Shown here: in pieces, positions 46,190 to 55,600 of the stretch
Position numbering within the stretch: position 1 is the stretch's first letter
How the letters are laid out: each line of letters opens with the position of its first letter
Assembly (NCBI RefSeq): GCF_029227915.1
Contig: NC_079887.1
Span: forward strand, 16,739,650 to 16,799,649
From: Hydractinia symbiolongicarpus
Taxonomy: Eukaryota; Cnidaria; Hydrozoa; Anthoathecata; Hydractiniidae
Direction: 5' to 3'
Length of the DNA stretch: 60,000 bases
The notes under the pieces: model-generated
The model's database searches: none
What the model was told of the DNA's origin: nothing
Seen by the model: only the letters and a program-made list of their open reading frames with translations
Position numbers and translations under genes: made by a program

Positions 46190-48664
46190 TCTCTAATAAT
46201 AATAAGCCAGTTCCGTGTGTCTGTAACAGGCAAAGTTGATATCGTCATTTTCCTTTGATTTTGCCGAAATTCTCTTTGAAGTCGCCGAAAAAAATATGTC
46301 TTCTTTGTCGTGAAAAGCCGCGAGTTTTGTGTGGTTTGTTAAATGAAGTTCTAGCACAAAGTAACGGAAATTGTGTTTGCAAAAAAGATGGCTGTCCTTT
46401 TTAAGCATTTGTCTTCTCTTGCCTTCAAAATAAATCTTTACAAAAGCATTTAAAAATGGGCATGGTATATAAATGAAGTATAGAAAGGTTTCTGTAAGGT
46501 TTGTTTATGTTTTTTAAAGTTTTGATGATATTATTGATGCGAGACATGTTTGTTAGCTAGCATCAACCACACCAACAACAACTAGCTAGGTAGCTAGGAA
46601 TTTATAAATATGTAGCCATGTTCTTTATACCTAGCTAAGTCTCCAGTTTATATTTAAGTGACCAGCTATTAGCTGCTGTAGCTACCTTATGTTACCTTCA
46701 GTTTTATGTTGCTTTTTACATGTAAGCTAATCTTAGTGGTCTTTGCTAAGAATGTGACTAACTTATTTTAATTGACATTTTAAGCCTTTTTTTAAGCATT
46801 TTAACAAGCCACAACAACTTTTAAAAAAGTATTACATAATTTTTAAGAAGAGTTTAAGGACTGTTTTTAAGCAAATAATGTATTTTTCACAATTTGTGTA
46901 TGCAAATAATGTATTTTTCACATTTTGTGTAACTAAACTTATATACATCGGTTACATGCAATATGACGAAACGATTTTTATTTAACATGTAGTAATTCTG
47001 GTACCTGAAGTGTAGTGATTTTTGTTGTTCTAGATGTTCTGACTAAAATGTTTTTGTTTATGGCATTTTGTCTCAATTAAGAAAAGTTTCAACTTTTTTG
47101 AGGGAGTACAACACCGAAAAAACTTGTGTTTTTTTTATATTTTGTATAAATTCTTACCGGGCAGGACTCTGTACAACATACCGAAATGACTGATCCCTCT
47201 CTATTTATAAATTTGATGCGTTCCAAATCACAGTTTTTTGAAATTTTGGGTAATATTTAATGAGTACAAGATGCAAATACTGATTTTTGTTGAATCAGAA
47301 ATATTTCCTACAACCATTCTTTTTTTACACTTTTGTGGAGAAAAAGTGTATGCAATATCATCAGAATAACTGATTTTGTTGCAAACTGTTTTTCTTTTTC
47401 ACATTTTGGATTGAAATATTGTTATAAAGGGCATATATCAATGGACATATATATACCAAAATAATTAAATTCTGCAAACTTTGATTTTGTCGTTCACCTC
47501 TCATCTTTTATATTTTGATTAAACTTTTGAGGAAAACCATAGGAATTATTTAGAATTTGTATTTTGTGTTGCAAATTTAGTGCAAAAATTTAACTGTTGT
47601 GAGGGAGGACCATATGCAATTACATATACTAAAAATAATAATTTGATATTCTACAAGTTGTATTTTTGTATGCATTTAAATGACTGCTTTTTCTGAGTTG
47701 AATTTGATGGGTTTCATATCAATTTTGTGGAAGATTTTATGGCTGAAGACAATATAGAACATGCCAATTGAACTGATTTTTGTTGATATTTTGATTTGCT
47801 CCTCATAAACCTTTGTGTTCTACATTTATTGTAAACTTTTGTGAGGAAGGACCATATATATATATACAATGTTTTCAAAATAATGATTTTTGTTGATTTG
47901 AAATTTACTCCTTGCTCATTGCTTTTTCGACATTTCAGGTTAAAATGTTTGGTAAAGTCAGTACGGATCATTAGACAAAAAATTGTTTTGTTAACCGGTT
48001 AATTTTTACATTTTGTGCATATTTTTGCGGGAGAGGATGGTATGCAACCGAATAAATGATTTTTCAAAGTTTAACTTTTTGTTTTTAGGTGTTTTGTGTT
48101 TGTTTAAGTTTGGCTTTTTGATATTGTTCAGGTTGTATTGTTGTATAAGCATTTAGGGAAAAGACAATGTTTAAAATGCGTAAAGAACTTATTTCGTAGA
48201 TCTGTGCTTACTGTTGCAAGCCTTTCTTTTCGACACTTCAGATTAAAATATTGAAGGTTTTCAACATAATCACATAATAAGATGTATACATATTTGAGAT
48301 ATGTGTTATTTCTGACATTATTATTATTGTTGTCGTAACTGTCTGGGTTGTGACTGTCAATTTTGTAACTTTCTACTAACTAGATTTTACACCTTGCACG
48401 CTGTTGTTTTTCATATTTTGTCTGAAGTTTTGTTGGGAGGATTTCATGCGATTTGACATTTGATATTTTGTGTTAGATTTTAAGAACTTTTTTGTTAAAT
48501 TATGACTTATATACTTTCTTTTTATGCATTTTCAGATTATTTTTTTTAGTAAAAGGCATATTCAATATACTGAAATATTTGCTGATGTCATCAAAATTCA
48601 AATGACAGAACTTTTCAATTGTTTTTCTGCCTAAGTGGATTTTTCCACGGGCCTAATCGACTAG
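46190..48664 (+). mobile_element. Helitron-like unit 3 (2475 bp, long type)
   Basis: Near-identical to unit 1 over its whole length. The main difference is a segment of about 45 bp at 48128-48172 absent from unit 1; its edges share TGTT, which suggests a microhomology deletion in unit 1. It begins TCTCTAATAATAATAAGCC and ends CTAG at 48661-48664. Confidence 0.83.
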
Positions 48665-49260
48665 TCTATATAATAATACGCCAGTTCCGTGTCTCTGTGA
48701 CAGGCAAAGTTGATGTGTTCATTTTCCAAAGATGTTACCGAAACTTCCTTTGAAGTAACCGAAAAATGCATGTCTAATATGTTAAATTTTCTGACGTTAC
48801 GGCGCGACGTCAATAACACTACTTTAACGTCAATATCCTATATTAAGTTAAGGAGGCCTTTACAGTGCACTTAAAACTTTGAGGCCAAATAACTTGGAAA
48901 CAAGGTGGTGACGTCAATGATTTTTCACCGCGTGGGTAACTAGGGACCACCTGGGACCAATTTGGGTAGTTTTCTAAACCTGGTTCCCTGAATCCGTTTC
49001 GGAATAGACGGGTTGATGACGTAATCAAAAACCTTTAAATCTTAATATCTTTGCAACCGTTTGTCAAAGATACATGATCCTATACATTTTCTTAATCGGC
49101 GTTTTAAGATCTATACGATGAAGGCAACAGGTATACAAATTTCTAAAAAAATATATTTATTTTGTATTTGCACTGCTGACGTCAGCAAAAAAACTAAAAC
49201 AACCTATTTTTCCATTGTCCTTCTGCCTAAGTGGATTACTCCACGGGATTTATCGACTAG
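48665..49260 (+). mobile_element. Helitron-like unit 4 (596 bp, short type)
   Basis: Same interior family as unit 2 but with one complete internal repeat. The hairpin has a changed loop (GTGGATTACTCCAC). CTAG is at 49257-49260. Confidence 0.82.
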
Positions 49261-49740
49261 TCTCTTATAATAATGGGACCAAGTTGGGTAAGTTTTCCAA
49301 ACCTGGGTCACCAAATCCGTTTCGGAATGGACGGGTAAATGACGTCATAAAAAAACCTTTAAACCCTAATATCTCTGCATCCGTTTGTCTCAAGTACACG
49401 ATCCTATACATTTTCTTGATCAGCGTTTCAAGATCTATACGATGAAGGCAATAGGTACACATATTTCTTAAAAAATAAATTTTTGGGTTTGACAGGCCAT
49501 TGCTGACGTCAACAAAATTTTTAACACCTTATATCTCCTTAGGCTTTTGTCGAATACAAATGATCCTATACATTATTGTGATCAGCGTTTTAACCTTTAC
49601 ACGTTATAGGCAACGAATAAACTAAACTTGGCCAATTTTTTTTGTACCTGCACTGTTGACGTCAGCAAAAAATCTAAAACAACCTATTTTTCCATTGTCC
49701 TTCTGCCTAAGTGGATTTCTCCACGGGCTTTATCGACTAG
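49261..49740 (+). mobile_element. Helitron-like unit 5 (480 bp, short type, 5' part shortened)
   Basis: Begins TCTCTTATAATAATGGGACC, going directly into text that lies about 290 bp inside unit 4, so its 5' part is deleted. It has two internal repeats with TGACGTCA-type palindromes. CTAG is at 49737-49740. Confidence 0.8.
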
Positions 49741-50304
49741 TCTCTTATAATAATACGGAGCTTCTGTCTGTGACTTTTGCGAAGTGGATAAAATTTCTTT
49801 GATAAAGTCTATAAAACATCGCCTATAAAATTGTTCTGTAATTTACCAAACTTCAACGTTAAAATAGTATTGACGTCAAAGAAAAGTTAATTAAGATTAG
49901 TGAAGCCATTACATTGCACTTTTAAATCTAAGGCTAAATAACTTGGAAACGGGTGGAAATAACTGACGTCATCTCCTGCGTGGGTAATTAGGGACTACCT
50001 GGGACCAATTTGGGTAAGTTTCCCAAACCTGGGTCCCCGAATTCGTTTCGGAATGGACGGGTTGATGACGTCATTAAAAAAACCCTAATATCTCTGCATC
50101 CGTTTGTCACAAGTACACGATCCTATACATTTTCTTGATCAGCGTTTCAAGATCTATACAATGAAGGCAACAGGCATACACATTTCTGAAAAAATAAATT
50201 TTGTGTTCTGACATGTCTCTGCTGACATCATCAAAATTTAAATGACGGTTGTTTTTCTCTGTTATCCTGCCTAAGTGAATTTTTCCACGGGCCTTATCGA
50301 CTAG
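49741..50304 (+). mobile_element. Helitron-like unit 6 (564 bp, short type, 3' end of array)
   Basis: Begins TCTCTTATAATAATACGG; the 5' region is more diverged than in other units. It has one internal repeat. It ends CTAG at 50301-50304, followed by host T. Confidence 0.8.
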
Positions 50305-52614
50305 TTAAGATATATTGTTTCGTATTATTCGATTGGAGAGTGAAGAAATTTTTTTGTTTTGGACACATAAGAAGTCAAAATGATTTGTGAATTGACTCGA
50401 AAATAAGTGTTACTATAGAATCAAGTTTTGTAACTATTACGAAGTCAAAATAACGATGTTGTGTATGTATATAGAAGTGATGTTCTAATTAAAACCGTTT
50501 CAGTGAGAGCTTAACATCGGAGGTGGGAAAACCACGCCACATGATCCGAAAATGTAAGAAGATTTTCATTTTTTATATGATGAGAGAAAGGAAAAAAGTA
50601 CAGATTGAAAACAAAGAAAGTATGTCTTTAAAACCTCGCAAGGTACCGTATGTCCGTCCAGTCGTAATAATAATGCTTTTTGTATTTTGTTAAAATTTGA
50701 TCAAAATCAGAACAAACCAGACTGAAAAAGCTTGAAAAATGAAAATTCAGCCTCAGGTCAAATTTTAATGGTTTTGGTATGACAAAATGCATATCCGTTT
50801 TAAATTTTCATTTATTCACATAAATTCAAAAGAAAAAATTGACATAAAGTTAGCCACAAAACACTTGTTACTGAAACTGTTAACCAACTTCTGGTCGAAG
50901 AGTTTGTATACTGTGCATTGTCTCATCTCTAAATTGTGGTTAGTGAACTGTCTTCGACGGGAAACTATCTGAGAGGTGACTCTGTTGTTACTTGTGGATT
51001 TTTTCTTTTCACTTGTCTGTATTATTTTGTAATGTCTTAATGTGTCAAGCCTGAATTATTTTGTCGCCAACGTTTACAGCAAGGAAAACGGCAACAGCAG
51101 CAACAAAGAAAACAACAACGAACACAACGACAGTAACGGCGATAATATAAACAAAATAACAATACAACAACGATGAAAACGTCGCAACAACAACAACAAC
51201 GACAGCAACAATGACAACGATAACGATAAGGACACCGTCAATAATTTTAAGTACACAATAATTTTGTTGTGTACTGGAGTCTAATCGTCTTCCCATTCTA
51301 TTTCACTACAAATACTACGATTTTAACTTTATATGAATTAACACAAACATTATGCATTTCAAGCTACCCACTCATTTCACAGCGTGCTGGCATAACATGG
51401 TAAAGCTTATTTTTTAAAAAATTTACAAGCACGTTAAAGGGCATAACTCATATTCAATGGAGAAGTGGATTTGTTACAAAAAAAAGAAAGTATTTAAATC
51501 CAAGTTTAAAAGCTGCCATATTTAAAACTTATATTGATTTAGCAAGTGCAAACAAAACACTGAGAATTCAGAAATTTGAGCTTTTTTGACTCTTTTTATT
51601 TATGTGTTTTGATAAGGCATTAAGAACGTCTGAAAAAGCTTTATCTTCACATATTATAATATATAAACAATTTGGAAACTATAAATATATTACATTACCG
51701 AATCTTCCTCCTTTTTATGTTTTTATTGAGGTGAAGGGAAGATAGATAATTATAATTAAGTGGATCGAAGTAATTATATTACAGGTTATTGTATATTAAA
51801 TGAGTGATCAATGAATTTGCATGTCAGTGTGTAATTGCGTGTAGGATTAGATATCTGCCTGTATAGTTGGAGGTAGTGGTGGTAGAGGAGGAGCGAGGAA
51901 GGTGAGATGTTTGGGGTGAGGGTATCAGAAAGATCTTTTCAACAAACCTTTTACCTGACGTATATTTTCACTCCTGTATAGGCAGTCTTTTTAGATTTTA
52001 TTGGCTAGTTAAAATAGCAAAGCACAGGGGAAAACATAATCGTTAATACAATTATTCTATTGATAGGAAAGCTCCTGAATGCGGTGTAATTAAATAACTA
52101 AATAGCTAACAAAAAAAGGTTAATTCAATATTTTTTATGTAGTAATTACAATGAGATTGTCAACATGCAAGGATGGTGTTACAGTATGAGTACCAACCTT
52201 CGTGTGAAACATTTATGGCAGTTAATTGTTTCATATTTATGAGTTAACACGATCAAGAGTTGTTTCTTTTCAATCGTTAAAATGGATAATTGGTTTTGGA
52301 GAGGTTATTTTAAAGTTTATTACGCTCTATGTAGCAAATTTTATTTGACAAGAAGAATATGATACGGGTAAAAGCTATTACAATCTTGTTATGGTAAAAT
52401 TGATATAGTGTCTAATGACTTAATGATTTCGCTAATTTTATTATTACACGAACATTGCTGAAATAAAAAAAGTTTTTTCAGTAAGGGTTAACAGAACCCT
52501 TACTGTGTTGAAATGCTTGTTTTTACCATTTAATATTTTTTTGGCATTTACAAGATAAAGACACACATACCTTTTTGTGTGTATTTAGTGTAGTAACAAA
52601 ACTTTGAAGACAAT
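50305..52614. other. intergenic, with a CAA-rich low-complexity tract
   Basis: About 51066-51230 is a degenerate (CAACAA/CGACAG) tract. No gene recognised in the rest. Confidence 0.5.
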
Positions 52615-55600
52615 ATGATTCGAGCAGTTATAGTAACCATGCTGTTTGGGATAATGGCTGCAGTATTCCCCGAAGAGAAAGTCATAACTGAGCAACAAAA
52701 ATTCGCAAGAAATCTCGAATCATTGCAACTGAGGATTATTCCACGAAGAATATATCTATCAGGTTTGTCTTTTTGGAATTACTTTACTGCGAATTATCAA
52801 AAATCAAAGTAGATATAACAATCGACATAACCAATTCCTAAATAACTACAAAAACATTTTGTGAATATGAATATTAAATTTACTATAGAAATTCAATGGC
52901 AAATATATTTATAAATTTAGACTCAAATTACTTAGACGCAAATGACTTACGAAGATAAGCAAATAAAAAAAAATACGCGCTATGCCACACGCGATGTTTT
53001 GAAACTCGTTTGTTACGGTGATTAATTATAAGCAGTCATTTAATTGACGTTTTAGTAGCTATACTACCAATACAAACAATCATATTATGGGACGTCACAA
53101 ATGACCGTACTAATTACTGTTTACTTATGTTCTATTGATGCAGATTATAAACAGCAAATTATTGGGTTGCCTTATACAGGGATAAAATAGTTAGGCGGAT
53201 GAGAAATATTATTGTTTGTTAAAACAAGATTATAAATGCATGCCAACTTTGTTCATTTTTTAGCCCTTCTTTTTCCTTCAGGCGAAGATATTATTAAAAG
53301 ATACCATACAACAGATGAAAAGAAAAATTTAGTGGAAATAAAATTTGGATGTATGTTCATTCGCTGCTTATTTTTTATGCAAGTAAAAATATTTAAAGTT
53401 AGAGATCATCTCGTGTTAAACAGGACATTTTCTCGATGTTTCAGATGAACTTGTTCAACCGACAGTTTGTGAATTGTTGAAGCCCACGTTTGGGTGTTGT
53501 TGGGACAACAAGACAGCAGCTATGGGTTTGAATGGCAAGGGGTGCCCTGGTCAGTAATAATTTTATATACCTTAATCGGACAAATTTTCGCGCGGAGAAA
53601 TTTTCGCGGTCTTCGCGAATTTTGCCCAAATTCGCGAAATTAAATCCTCGCGAAATATTTGCAAACAGTCAAATCGCGAAATTAAATCCGTGCGAAATTT
53701 TTAGAAAGCCTGAATTCGCGAAATTAAATCCTCGCGAATTTTTTTTTAATTTGTACCATCGCGAAAATTAATACTCGTGAAATGTTTTGTTCTCGATTAT
53801 TTTTTTCTATGTAAAACTTACAACAAAATTCGTAAAAAAATACGGTAAATAATATTATTTTATCTCTTTTGAAAAAAGTTTTGGATGTCTTTGCTCCCTG
53901 CTGTTGGTTGTACTGTTTTTTTTAACGCATTTGCGTTTTTTTGCTCTGGCTGGTTCGGTACGACCAACATTGTTCTCAAGAAACGAACCCATGATGACCT
54001 CATTCTTTGGTTGACAATATAATTTATCCACCACATCTTGATAGCGTCGAAGAAGCATGTGCCCCTTGATACTTCCAGGCATCGAAACTGTTATTTCGCA
54101 AGCAATTTCAAGACTTCCTTGAAATAGAGGCGATCTTCTGTAGTGGGTGGCTGTCAGCTTTGCCACAACCGTAGCCCCTCTATCCAAAAGATATTTGGTG
54201 GAGCGAGAAATTTCCCTTGGTAAATGACCAACTGTTTCATTATTTTCGATGCGACATGTTTTGATCGCGAACATAACAAGTGTATTGTTTTTCTCAAAAC
54301 GACATTCAAGCTCTTCATTTTCATAGGGATTCCAAACATCACGGTAAACGTGAAAGCCACGTACTGCCGATGAAAATACCAAGACCTTGTTCGTGTCCGC
54401 CATATTTCTGAAGTGTTGTTTAAACAAAGAAGGAATTCCATTGGAATTCGAATTTAACGTTCGAGTTTAAGTACGTGGGGAAAAACCTGTTTTCCATTTC
54501 ATGACATCTTTTTCTCATTTGTTTTGGTGAACGAGGGAAGTGTACGATCAGAAGTAAAAGATGTCTATTATTAATAGCCTTGGAAGAATTAAAAAAAGTA
54601 GACAAAATTCATCAACGCCAAAACAAACTTTATGTGATGTAGATTTGACAGTTGACGACTGTAGTTCTCTTGCATCATCGTCACCGATTAGCACGCTACA
54701 ACCTTCTTATTCGGAAACAGGACTTGGTTTGCTGGACTATGAAGCGTCTGCGGCAGCAACATCACGTGAACTAGGAGCGAAAAAGAAACTGAGAGGATCA
54801 TACACTAAGTACTCTGATAACCAAAAACACGCTATTGGAAAGTATGCTTCGGAATACAGCACAGCTAGCACTTTAAGAAGATATAAAGATGAGTTTCCCG
54901 AACTGAGCGAAAGCACTGTTCGAACAATGCGAAAAAAATTCGAAGAGGAGATTCGGAATGCATTACGACAAAAACGCCAACCAAGTAATACATTGAAAAC
55001 CGCTCGTCGTGGAAGACCTTTGCTCTTAGGGCCAATCGATTTGATGGTACAGAATTATCTACGGGTAAATGCATTTTTATATATTTCAATAAGAGACCCA
55101 GTTATTAATGTACACCCGAAATAAATGTCTTACTTAGCATTAGGACAAGGTCTAACTTATGGTAAGTATGCCCGCGAGGTGTGAAAAGATTTCTCAACAA
55201 GCAACATCCTCGTATGTACTAAACTATGACGTCAACAAGTGAAATTCCCCAACTTAAAAATGAAATTGAATAGCATTTTTTTAATTCTCAGCCGAAGGCT
55301 GAGACCTAAGATTATCGATAGAGGTAGAAGCATATACTTTTTGAGACAAAAAGGCAAAATTCTAGGCAATCATGTAGGAGTAAATACTTTGCCTAGAATT
55401 TTGCCTTTTTGTCTCAAAAAGTGACAATCATGTAGGAGTAAATCGTAGGCCGGCTGAGATGCTTCACGCCTGCGTGGCTATTTCATAATTTTTTACTTTT
55501 TAGGCTGTAGGCGGAAGAGGAGGAGTTATCACTTGGGGAATCGCCGAGTCAGTCGCAAAAGCATTAATAAAACGTCATCCCGAGATGAATCTCGATCATA

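Larger units (their letters stand above)
42872..50304 (+). mobile_element. head-to-tail array of six Helitron-like elements
   Basis: Every unit starts TC(TATA/TCTTATA)ATAATA and ends with a GTGGATTTTTCCAC-type hairpin, about 12 nt, and CTAG. Each CTAG directly abuts the TC of the next unit. The array is flanked by A (42871) and T (50305), the host dinucleotide Helitrons split. Units: 42872-45299, 45300-46189, 46190-48664, 48665-49260, 49261-49740 and 49741-50304. No Rep/helicase is encoded, so all are non-autonomous. Rolling-circle replication that reads through the end signal would give this layout. Confidence 0.85.

Noticed and set aside
42872-50304. Regularly spaced identical hairpins suggesting a CRISPR array
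   Set aside because: Spacing is 480-2475 bp, the sequence is eukaryotic, and the repeats are Helitron ends with CTAG|TC junctions.
51045-51296. Val/Leu-rich hydrophobic open frame on minus
   Set aside because: It is the complement of a CAA-rich low-complexity tract, not a membrane protein.
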